DNA of 64,000 nt from Papaver somniferum (lineage: Eukaryota; Streptophyta; Magnoliopsida; Ranunculales; Papaveraceae), in contig NC_039363.1 in NCBI RefSeq assembly GCF_003573695.1, positions 152,980,406-153,044,405 on the forward strand. The letters are read 5' to 3'. The stretch's first letter is position 1, and each line of letters starts with the position of its first letter. The position numbers were made by a program, and so were the translations under genes. Positions 35,578 to 44,951 of this stretch are shown here, in pieces. A model generated the notes under the pieces. That model saw only the letters and a list, made by a program, of their open reading frames with translations, did not search any database and was not told the origin of the DNA.

Positions 35578-37653
35578 TCATTTGGCAGATACGTTCGCCT
35601 TTGGGGTGACGGAGGTGCTTATTTCTGGTACTGAGATGGCTTCGGGTACTACGAAGGCTCCGTCCTTCACTTCTTTGGTGTTTTGCTTTCGTCTTTTTCT
35701 TTCATGCTGTTGAGCAGCAACTCTTTCTTCGTTGAGTCTGACCTCTGCTAGATTGCATAGCCTCGCGTCTTGCTGATCACCTTTGATTTCCATTTTACCC
35801 ATGGGTGTAGGAAATCGAAGGTACTCATGATATGTCTAAGTTGTTCCTCGTAGTCTATGGACCCATAGTATGCCCATGATTACCTTGTAGGGCGAAGGTG
35901 CTTCCACCACGCAGAACCTTGTATTGGTTACTAAGGGTCCTGCACATACCTGCAAGACAATTTCTCATTTTGGTCCAGAGACTGCTCCATTGAAACCGTA
36001 TATTGTGCAAGTGGAAGAATCTATTTTCTCCATTGTCAAACCCATGTGTAGGTAGGGTTCGTAAAACAATACATTTAATGAGCTGCTCCCGTCAACGAGG
36101 ACCTTCGTAACGTTCCATCCATGGATCGGAAGAGTGATCACAAGTGGATCGTTGTGCATTTCGACCTCCTGATTGACGTCTTTTGTTGAGAATGATAATG
36201 GTGTGGATATCCATTCTTCCCAAGTACTGGTAGGTGGTCCGCTTAGCTTGAACACCTCGTGGGTTTCTCTCTGGGGCCACCTCAGTTTAAGCTGGCTGTA
36301 TCTGTACATACTCCATGAATTTTCCTTCGTCTATGAATATCTGGAGGTGATAGCATGTATCAGTTGTATGGCCATAGTACTGATGGTACTCTCAATACTC
36401 CTTAGCCTCCTTTGTTTTTTCTGGTTGCTTTCCCCTGGTGTTAGGGTAAGGAAACCCCGACTTTGCTCCTTCTTTTCTTAGGATGTGGGAGAATGTGGTA
36501 TTTAGCTTTGTGTAGATCTTGTCTATGAACTCGTCTCTTCCTTTTCCTCTGCCTTTTCCATCTCCGTATTTCGATCTTTTGTCCTGAGAGCTGGTTCTTA
36601 CCCCGGTCTCTTTTTGCCTCTTAGGCATCTCCGGAATTGGTTCCAGAGAGTTGGTTCATTACGGACCTGTTGTTGTCTTTGCTTGTGCCCTGGGGTTTCC
36701 TTCTGGATTTCTTCAAGTCTGATGTAGCGGTCTTGGACGACCTTGATCTTCCTTCGGAATCGAGGGCTCTGTTGTGAAGCTCCACAAAGATATCTGAAGT
36801 TCTATCAAGTCCGTACTTATAGCAATTAATGCTAATTTCTGGATTGACTTTTCCAATTTCTTGGCACATCTTTTTCCACCTGTCTGTGTATTGCATCAAT
36901 GTTTGCTGGGTCGATAGCTAAAGAAAATAGCCTCTCTAACCATGCCTTTGTTGATTTTTTATACATGTATGTCTCCAAGAACACCGTAGACAATTGCTCA
37001 AAAGAGTCAATCGAGTTTGCTGGTAAATTGTCATACCATGCCAACGCTGATCCTGTCAAGCTTGCAGGAAAGTACCTACAAAGTACTACCTCATCTCTTT
37101 TCCAATGGTCAAGAACACGAGTGTAGTATCGTAGGTGGGCTGCAAGATCAGAGGTACCATTGTAGGTCTAAAACGCAGGTACTGGGCATTTCGCATGGAT
37201 AGGCTCCCTCAAAATTCGGAAAGACAACGGATATGTTGTCGCTTCATGGAGTACTTCTTCTATCCTTGCGCCTGCATGGCCGATTTTCAGCCCTTGTATT
37301 TCTTTCTGCATCTTCTCCATTTGCTCCATAACCATGTTCACATTGTGAGCATCTCTGTAAAATGCCTCATCGTAGTAGGATTGAGAGGGTTTGTAGGTTG
37401 AATCTGTCTCGTCTGGATCGTGGTGCGTTCTCCTGGCTCCCTTAGGTGGGTTATCCTTTGGTGGGTTAAGATCCACCCTTCGTCTTCTTGGGATAGCTCC
37501 GTTGTCACGCCTTTTTAACGGAGGGTGAGTTTGAGAACCTTCAATATGTATGTCTAGAATGCCTTTGAGGTTATAGTTCTCCTGGGCCATCTCGTGCATT
37601 GCATCCTCATTCTCCTTTTTACGGAGTATCAAGGTTGTTACTTCTGCTGCCAT
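35578..37653 (-). pseudogene. Ty3/gypsy gag C-terminal part and protease
   Basis: The gag region includes the conserved GSALAWYDNLPANSI and SFEQLSTVFLETY stretch (about 37,059-36,960) of the retrotransposon gag family (PF03732). A Lys/Arg-rich tail follows and then a protease near 36,309-35,965 with VLVDGSSSLNVLF, a variant of the D-[TSG]-G aspartic protease site. The frame is broken several times. Upstream, gag is cut at 37,694 by the inserted LTR element and its N-terminal part continues at 44,421. Confidence 0.85.
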
Positions 37654-37689
37654 TTGTTCTTCGTCGTGGATTCCACCACCCTGAGGAGT

Positions 37690-37694
37690 GATGT
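37690..37694. repeat. Target-site duplication GATGT (left)
   Basis: GATGT immediately precedes the TGATAGACGC start of LTR 1 and is repeated right after the CCTACCA end of LTR 2 (44,416-44,420). Five bases is the usual duplication length for LTR retrotransposons. The perfect match shows a single insertion event with both ends preserved. Confidence 0.95.
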
Positions 37695-39705
37695 TGATAG
37701 ACGCATTTATGTGTCTATATTAGTCTCAATTCTCTGTAATATCAGTACTCGATTTTGTTTATTTTGATATTTTATGTCTTGTAGGTGTTTTTGGAGAAAT
37801 AAGTATTTGCGACGAGAATAATGAAATGGGGTTGGCCTGGTATTTCCATGTATCAGCAACCACAATGAAAAAATGCAGCTGGCCTGATATTTTCATATAT
37901 CAGCAGCATTCACCGCCAAGAAACGCTGCTAACGGAAACAGAGAATTGTCCTCGTTTATTTGGTCGAGCACTCTGAAAAGTTACTTCTGGAGAAGCACCT
38001 TATCATTTCACAGAGTGGTCAAAGGGGGCGACGTGTCAAGGTCTACACCACATCTCATTTTCTTATCAAACCAGAAGAATAGTTCTAAGTAGATGTTGTC
38101 GAACCAAGGCAAGGGTACTGAAGAGAAAGGGGGGATGGACCGGATTCAGCCTTGGACAGAGTTTTATGGAGTTTTCAAGCCGGTAAACTAACTGAAATAT
38201 AAGCGGATGCTGCTGCCAGATGGGTTGTTGAAAGGTGAAGTGAATCATGATTTCAGGTGGAAATTCAGAGGAGAAACTGATGCTACGAAGAGTATAGATG
38301 CATGTTGTTGGCTGTGGACGGAGTCTGGTGTTTATATGGCCTGAAAATGGGTTGTATGCAGATCGTGTTTGCATGAATGGAGTCGAGCTGGTGGTACAAC
38401 AAAAAAAGTGGAGTTTATATAGTCGCTCGAGTGGGTTACATGTCTAGGTCTAGGAGTTGGCTGAGTTTGATTGTCAGTAGTTGTTGGTTTGAACAGAGAT
38501 GGCAGGAGGGCAACAGACGTACGAGAACGATGGTGTTATATCCAGGGAAAGATGCTCGTCTGTTGAATATGACTGAACTTGGTGGATCTGTTGCAGTCGT
38601 CGAAGAAAGGAGCTGACAGTAGTCTTCTACTCAAAGCTGATGTGACGCCGATGAAACTAAGAAGCTAAAACTGTGGTATCGATTGGCAGAGATGGATTCT
38701 GTATTGGAATGAGGGCTATGTGTTGTAGCCTAGCGAGAAGAACAAGTAATAACCGATAGGGAGTATGAACTGCGACAAATTCCTTGAGTTGCTGCTGACT
38801 TCGGAAGAGAGCCCAGTTTGAAAACTGGTGTTAATGGACTGGGCCTTGGAAGATATAGATATGAGTCATCGGATGGGTCTTATTTTGGAATGCTTGGCAG
38901 CACTATATAAACACACAACAGAGAACAAGAGGGAATTGGAGGTGAGAGCCGTAGACAGAGAAGAAGGAAGGAAGGGAGGCTGCTGTTGTTGCGGCTTCAC
39001 AGCCGTTTACGGTTTGAAGTTTTGTTTCAATTCCGTTTTTCGATTAGCTATTGATATTATTTGATATTTGCTTATGGCTTTTGAGAAATCCATGGCTAAC
39101 TAGATCCATATTAGGGTTTAGGTAGAAACCAATTCAATTGTGTACTCTCTACGATGATATTTTTAATAATGATTTGATTTATTAGTATTTTCACTTCATA
39201 TAGCTTGGTGTATAATTGTTCATGTGATTATTTTGATTATTTATGCTTTTCAATTGATATGGCGTGCTTGGGTTAAATTCTTTGACGTGATATGCTTTAG
39301 GATTGATAAATAATGCTTTATAGAATCCCTACCGATGAAGCGAAGGAATTTATAGCGGAGAAACAATATTTTGGAATTTAACATACTATCTTCCGAGACA
39401 TGAAATCAATTTCAATATTTGTCTTGAGTAATATATAAAAATTAGTAGAGTTCGCACGATTTAATTGGTGGAAACCGAAAACCCTGATAACCCGTTTTTA
39501 TTTTGTTTATTGTTAAAATTATTATTATTTCATTTTGTTCCGACCTTTTGAAAATCGTTAAAACATTACTTATTTGATTATTTAGTTTCGGTATTAGTTA
39601 GCAGAGTATTTCACACTCCTCGTGGGAACGATCTGTACTTGCCATTGTCTACTAGTTAGACGTTGTGCACTTGCAGTATTTTATTGTAGGTTCCCCAACC
39701 TACCA
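37695..39705 (+). mobile_element. LTR 1 of the non-autonomous element (2,011 bp)
   Basis: The LTR starts TGATAGACGC and ends CCTACCA. It contains TATATAA at 38,904-38,910 followed by ACACACAACAG, a plausible core promoter, so transcription would begin around 38,935. Several short frames occur but none is domain-bearing. Confidence 0.9.
38904..38910 (+). promoter_or_regulatory. TATA box in LTR 1
   Basis: TATATAA preceded by GGCAGCAC in a unit repeated with one base changed at 43,615-43,621 in LTR 2. It sits about 800 bp before the end of the LTR, consistent with the U3/R boundary. Confidence 0.6.
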
Positions 39706-39711
39706 AGTTTT

Positions 39712-39729
39712 TGGCGCCGCTGCCGGGGA
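39712..39729 (+). promoter_or_regulatory. Primer-binding site (tRNA-Asp type)
   Basis: TGGCGCCGCTGCCGGGGA lies six bases after LTR 1. It differs by one base from the TGGCGCCGTTGCCGGGGA site used by many plant Ty3/gypsy elements, which pairs with the 3' end of tRNA-Asp. It fixes the end of the LTR and the orientation. Confidence 0.9.
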
Positions 39730-39903
39730 GTGGTTGCATAATACACTCTGATTGATATCAATTTTTGTATATAGTTTATTTTCATTTTTTGTACATAATT
39801 TTTTTTCTTCTTTTTCTTTTAGATTTTTTTTTTTAGTTCCTTTTTACGCAGTTTATTTGATTTTTTTAGGTACCTTAGAAAGTGCTGCGGGTGAAAAAAA
39901 AGT

Positions 39904-40599
39904 ATGGATTCACAAAGCTTTTACAAGAGCAACTTGGAAGATCCATTAGAGGTTTGTTTAGCTCATTTTGGGTATGATTTTGATGATGATAGTGTTATTT
40001 GTGAAGTCAATGCCTTATTAGACTCCACACCGCTGCTAGACACTAATAAATGGAAGCCCAAACTAGAACCTCTAGTTTTTCCCGAGCTTCGACTAGTTCC
40101 ATCAGTCGAGGAAGCTCCGACTTTGACCCTTAAGCTATCAAGTTATGATTGTTTTCATCCTGGAGATATTAATACTGAAACTGTTGTTTCTGAGAATGGG
40201 TCAATTAGTCATGATATTATTGCGCCATTGAGCCTTTGTTCCACGGATGAATTTGAGCCAATATCTGTTTGTGTGTCTGATTTTTTTGAATTTGAATCAA
40301 TATCCGTCGAAGTTATTACCGCTGATTTAGAGCCTGATTTAGGGCATGCACCTCAGCAAGAAGCTATTGAACAATTTATATCTCATTGTGTGAATGATTT
40401 ACATTTCCCGACAATACGTGACTTGATTACTAAAGATTATTTTATAAGGGGAGTGGATTCACATATATTTTTGGATGAATATAGTGTTTGCAGGTGCATA
40501 TTTTCAGCCGACCGGACTAGTTGGGATGATCCTCAACTTTTCAGACTCTATATATATGATTGGATGTCTACTTTGGGGTACCAGCCCCACCTTGTTTGA
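39904..40599 (+). CDS. 231-residue ORF of the non-autonomous LTR element
   Basis: A single uninterrupted frame begins MDSQSFYKSN and is the only long one in the internal region. Its first 80 residues include ALLDSTPLLDTNKWKPKLEP and then a PSVEEAPTLTLK stretch, which resembles the linker that precedes reverse transcriptase in plant Ty3/gypsy pol proteins, where SLEEAP-LELKPLP is typical. After that point RT does not follow; the remaining 150 residues are acidic and end in WDDPQLFRLYIYDWMSTLGYQ, which I do not recognise. It is not gag, protease, RT or integrase. Preservation of the frame despite about 2 percent LTR divergence suggests it is or was recently translated. Confidence 0.7.
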   Translation: MDSQSFYKSNLEDPLEVCLAHFGYDFDDDSVICEVNALLDSTPLLDTNKWKPKLEPLVFPELRLVPSVEEAPTLTLKLSSYDCFHPGDINTETVVSENGSISHDIIAPLSLCSTDEFEPISVCVSDFFEFESISVEVITADLEPDLGHAPQQEAIEQFISHCVNDLHFPTIRDLITKDYFIRGVDSHIFLDEYSVCRCIFSADRTSWDDPQLFRLYIYDWMSTLGYQPHLV

Positions 40600-40770
40600 G
40601 GATATTTTACTGACATCAAGGAAACAAATACATTTCACTTCTTGGGAGGTATCCCATGCTCATGCAACACGGTAATATCTTTCCTTAACTCTTTTGCTTC
40701 GAATGGTAACAGTTTCTCCTTGTTCATGCTTCTAATTTCATCTTTAGAACATTGAGGACAATGTTAGATT

Positions 40771-40790
40771 TAAGTTTGGGGGTATGGGAG
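40771..40790 (+). promoter_or_regulatory. Internal polypurine-like tract
   Basis: TAAGTTTGGGGGTATGGGAG follows the ATTGAGGACAATGT motif. It closely resembles the terminal tract at 41,868-41,880 (AAGTTTGGGGGTA). In full-length plant gypsy elements this motif pair marks the end of pol, so the internal region here is probably a deleted derivative that kept the junction. Confidence 0.6.
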
Positions 40791-41247
40791 AAACTTTTTA
40801 GTTGCAGTATGAATAAATAAACTCCAGAGCCTAGAAATTTATGCATATTAAGGATGACACTAACCAATCTAAGTGGATGGAAGCATTTTGATTGTAGGAG
40901 TTGAGGAACCAATCTGATTAGATGGCAACATCTAAAGAGTCTATTCATAAAAGCACAGAGCTCAGGTGTTAGAAATAACATGATAGTTTCACCATATTTC
41001 GTTGAGTCCTTTTCACTTCTATTTTTATTTTATTTTGTTTTTTTAAACTATGTTTCTCTAAGTGATTAGGTGGGGCTCACGATTCAAGTTGTTACCAATA
41101 CTAGGGTGAATTAGAGTGATTGAGATACAAAAAAAAATAAAAAAATAATAATGGTAGTTACCAAAAAAAAAAAAATTATTATTAAAAATAAAGAAATTTT
41201 TTTTTTGAGACCAGACCATTTTACCAAAAGGAATAAATTAAATAAAG

Positions 41248-41345
41248 TCGACCACTGGTACCCTTGTATATGCCAGTTGTGTTGACCTAGAGTTAGGTTA
41301 TCGACCACTGGTTCCCTTGTATATGCCAGTGTGTTGATATTAGTC
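41248..41345 (+). repeat. Tandem repeat, 53-bp unit, two copies
   Basis: Two copies of a unit starting TCGACCACTGGT and containing CCCTTGTATATGCCAGT (41,248 and 41,301). It lies in the noncoding part of the internal region between the central and terminal purine tracts. Confidence 0.8.
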
Positions 41346-41867
41346 AGACTAGTATCTCAATCTATTAGGATAGGTTCATTTTGGCGGAGGCCTTCAGATA
41401 GATATGGGAAACGCCGTTCACTTAGTAAACATCAAAACCATATATGTTTTTCTATATCCATCTTCTTGATCTATCCATGTGATTAGTTTTGACTCCGAAT
41501 ATGATGTCCATAGTGCAACTATCTGAGTAGAGCTCTGTCACTTTATATGAATTTTAGTATGCTTGAGTGCAAACTCGTGTACAGCAATTGGAATTTCGCA
41601 TCAGGGTACTTCTTCATGTAGTCAATAAGTATGCCAACCAAGGAGATTCTTTAGTGCCTTCCAAGGTTCTGCGTAGATAACTAAGGTCTGGAGTACAGGT
41701 TTTGTGGGTATATCTCTGGTAAGCCCTCCCGAGACTATAACTCGGCCACTAGGGACACCTAGGGGTTTAAAGGCTTATTGCATATGCTAAATGAAATCGA
41801 CGATGCCTGCGAAAGTGAGTTAGGATTTTATTTTGTAGTTTTGATTTGCTCGGGACTAGCAAATAAT

Positions 41868-41880
41868 AAGTTTGGGGGTA
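41868..41880 (+). promoter_or_regulatory. Polypurine tract before LTR 2
   Basis: AAGTTTGGGGGTA directly abuts the start of LTR 2. It is the plus-strand priming site expected at this position and sets the LTR boundary at 41,881. Confidence 0.85.
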
Positions 41881-44415
41881 TTTTAGACGCATTTATGTGT
41901 CTATATTAGTCTCAATTCTCTGTAATATCAGTACTCGATTTTGTTTATTTTGATATTTTATGTCTTGTAGGTGTTTTTGGAGAAATAAGTATTTGCGACG
42001 AGAATAATGAAAGGGAATCCGGGGATTGCTGGGACTGGAGTTGTAGCCCGAGATCATGACAGCAACTTCATTGGTGCTATGAGCATTGGTCTAGGTTGCA
42101 CAAATAATTTCTTGGCTGAGTTATATGGTGTGATTGTGGGTTTGGAATGGGCCCAAAAGTGGGAGATTAGAAAGGTGTTGGTGCGCTCAGATTCAATTGG
42201 AGCTATTATGGCTTTCTCTCATAATAATATTCCATGGTTTGCAAAACAGCGTTGGAGAAGTATTCAGGAGACTTATGACTCTATTAGATTCATGCACACA
42301 TACCGTGAAGCAAATTTTGCAGCAGACTCTATGGAAAAAAGAGGATGTTTACTTGGTAATGGTGAAGGGATGAACTATGATGAGAGACCTTATTTTGTTA
42401 GTTCTTTAGAATATCCAAATGTTCCATATTATAGATTTAATTAGTTTGCGATTTTTGGGGTTTCTTAACCTCTTTTCTTGTAAACTTCTTGTAAATTTTT
42501 GATATTCATTAATACAATTTTGGACTTACCAAAAAAAAAGGGTTGGCCTGGTATTTCCATGTATCAGCAACCACAATGAAAAAATGCAGCTGGCCTGATA
42601 TTTTCATATATCAGCAGCATTCGCGGCCAAGAAACGATGCTAACGGAAACAGAGAATTATCCTCGTTTATTTGGTCGAGCACTCTGAAAAGTTACTTCTG
42701 GAGAAGCACCTTATCATTTCACAGAGTGGTCAAAGGGGGCGACGTGTCAAGGTCTACACCACATCTCATTTTCTTATCAAACCAGAAGAATAGTTCTAAG
42801 TAGATGTTGTCGAACCAAGGCAAGGGTACTGAAGAGAAAGGGGGGATGGACCGGATTCAGCCTTGGACAGAGTTTTATGGAGTTTTCAAGCCGGTAAACT
42901 AACTGAAATATAAGCGGATGATGCTGCCAGTTGGGTTGTTGAACGGTTAAGTGAATCATGATTTCAGGTGGAAATTCAGAGGAGAAACTGATGCTGCGAA
43001 GAGTATATATGCATGTTGTTGGCTGTGGACGGAGTCTGGTGTTTATATGGCCTGAAAATGGGTTGTACGCAGATCGTGTTTGCATGAATGGAGTCGAGCT
43101 GGTGGTACAACAAAAAAAGTGGAGTTTATATAGTCGCTCGAGTGGGTTACATGTCTAGGTCTAGGAGTTGGCTGAGTTTGATTGTCAGTAGTTGTTGGTT
43201 TGAACAGAGATGGCAGGAGGGCAACAGACGTACTAGAACGATGGTGTTATAGCCAGGGAAAGATGCTCGTCTGTTGAATATGACTGAACTTGGTGGAGCT
43301 GTTGCAGTCGTCGAAGAAAGGAGCTGACAGTAGTCTTCTACTCAAAGCTGATGTGACGTCGATGAAACTAAGAAGCTAGAACTGTGGTATCGATTGGCAG
43401 AGATGGATTCTGTATTGGAATGAGGGATATGTGATGTATCCTAGCGAGAAGAACAAGTAATAACCGATATGGAGTATGAACTGCGACAAATTCCTTGAGT
43501 TGCTGCTGACTTCGGAAGAGAGCCCAGTTTGAAAACTGGTGTTAATGGACTGGGCCTTGGAAGATATAGATATGAGTCATCGGATGGGTCTTATTTTGGA
43601 ATGCTTGGCAGCATTATATAAACACACAACAGAGAACAAGAGGGAATTGGAGGCGAGAGCCGTAGACAGAGAAGAAGGAAGGAAGGGAGGCTGCTGTTGT
43701 TGCGGCTTCACAGCCGTTTACGGTTTGAAGTTTTGTTTCAATTCCGTTTTTCGATTAGCTATTGATTTTATTTGATATTTGTTTATGGCTTTTGAGAAAG
43801 CCATGGCTAACTAGATCCATATGAGGGTTTAGGTAGAAACCAATTCAATTGTGTACTCTCTACGATGATATTTTTAATAATGATTTGGTTGATTAGTATT
43901 TTCACTTCATATAGCTTGGTGTATAATTGTTCATGTGATTATTTTGATTATTTATGCTTTTCAATTGATATGGCGTGCTTGGGTTAAATTCTTTGACGTG
44001 ATATGCTTTAGGATTAATAAATAATGCTTTATAGAATCACTACCGATGAAGCGAAGGAATTTACAGCGGAGAAACAATATTTTTGAATTTAACATACTAT
44101 CTTCCGAGACATGAAATCAATTTCAATATTTGTCTTGAGTAATATATAAAATTAGTAGAGTTCACACGATTTAATTGGTGGAAACCGAAAACCCTGATAA
44201 CCCGTTTTCATTTTGTTTATTGTTAAAATTATTATTATTTCATTTTGTTCTGACCTTTTGAAAATCGTTAAAACATTACTTATTTGATTATTTAGTTTTG
44301 GTATTAGTTAGAAGAGTATTTCACACTCCTCGTGGGAACGATCTGTACTTGCCATTGTCTACTAGTAAGACGTTGTGCACTTGCAGTATTTTATTGTAGG
44401 TTTCCCAACCTACCA
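41881..44415 (+). mobile_element. LTR 2 of the non-autonomous element, with LINE insert
   Basis: Colinear with LTR 1 apart from a LINE 3' fragment of about 530 bp (42,009-42,539). Its first bases read TTTTAGACGC where LTR 1 has TGATAGACGC, so the terminal TG is mutated. It ends CCTACCA, followed by the GATGT target duplication. TATATAA is at 43,615. Confidence 0.9.
42009..42539 (+). mobile_element. LINE 3' fragment (RNase H end) inside LTR 2
   Basis: The insert starts in the RNase H domain at GNPGIAGTGVVARD and runs through AELYGVIVGLEWA, LVRSDSIGAI and REANFAADSM to a stop at 42,444. A 95-bp 3' untranslated region with ATTCATTAATAC and a poly(A) of nine follows. The frame is open across the 140 codons. 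It belongs to the same LINE group as those at 45 and 62 kb but is clearly divergent. There is no target duplication: compared with LTR 1, two bases (TG) are missing at the junction. Confidence 0.9.
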
Positions 44416-44420
44416 GATGT
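44416..44420. repeat. Target-site duplication GATGT (right)
   Basis: Right-hand copy of the 5-bp target duplication of the non-autonomous LTR element. Gag sequence of the host Tat element continues directly after it and joins in frame with the sequence left of the insertion. Confidence 0.95.
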
Positions 44421-44800
44421 CGGCCGGATCCTCAGAGTTATCTACTCCTTCTTCTATGAACGGTGCATCAGGATATATTTGGATCGGAGTTAAGTTTTCA
44501 AACCCTCGTCCCCTAGGAACTAAGGTTCTAGGTAACCCTGCGTTGGCCGTAGGTGGCTATGTAATGGTGGGATGCTCCGGTAACGGCATGCCGTAAAGTG
44601 GTTGAGCTCCCGATATTTTCCCCATCCCTTCAGCAGGAATAGGTGATTTGTTAGCAATCATTATTCTTGTTGTTTCACTTTGGCCGTCCTCTGCTTTGGT
44701 TCTTTGGTTTGATTGAGACGGCTTTTGAGATCTTCCTCGTGTAACTGCTGGTCGTGAGCTTGTTGGTATATCACTTGGTTTTTGCATGCCTTCATCTCTT
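44421..44800 (-). pseudogene. Ty3/gypsy gag N-terminal part
   Basis: On the minus strand a frame begins MQKPSDIPTSS and contains a Ser/Gln/Arg-rich N-terminal tail. After one frameshift (near 44,560) it continues to the target site and, across the inserted LTR element, joins the gag frame at 37,689 (landmark GGGIHDEEQ). It is the start of the Tat element gag. Confidence 0.75.
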
Positions 44801-44940
44801 TTTATCCTGCGGTCACAGAAAAAACGACAGAATTTTTCTACTTGGGTGCCTTCGTTAAAAGTAGCAATTAATGCTCTGACACAGAAGAAGGCTAAGCAGC
44901 GCTTTTCAGAAAAAAGGACTGAAATGACGTTTTGAAAGAC

Positions 44941-44951
44941 GGTTATTAAAT
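44941..44951. repeat. LINE target-site duplication (left)
   Basis: GGTTATTAAAT here recurs at 48,595-48,605, bracketing the LINE and an extra 3' segment. An 11-bp duplication is typical for LINE insertion. Sequence outside the pair is Tat-element leader on both sides. Confidence 0.75.

Larger units (their letters stand above)
37695..44415 (+). mobile_element. Non-autonomous LTR retrotransposon with single ORF
   Basis: Two direct LTRs (37,695-39,705 and 41,881-44,415, the second enlarged by a LINE insertion) flank a 2.18-kb internal region. It has a tRNA-Asp-type primer site, one 231-codon frame (39,904-40,599), a central purine tract and a polypurine tract before LTR 2. LTRs differ at roughly 2 percent of sites by eye. 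Target duplication is perfect. The internal region has no protease, RT or integrase, so mobility must come from a partner. It lies in gag of the minus-strand Tat element and is in plus orientation. Confidence 0.9.

Noticed and set aside
37826..39064. Short frames in LTR 1, each with an almost identical partner in LTR 2
   Set aside because: Their conservation is explained by recent LTR identity, and they have no domain; not evidence of genes.
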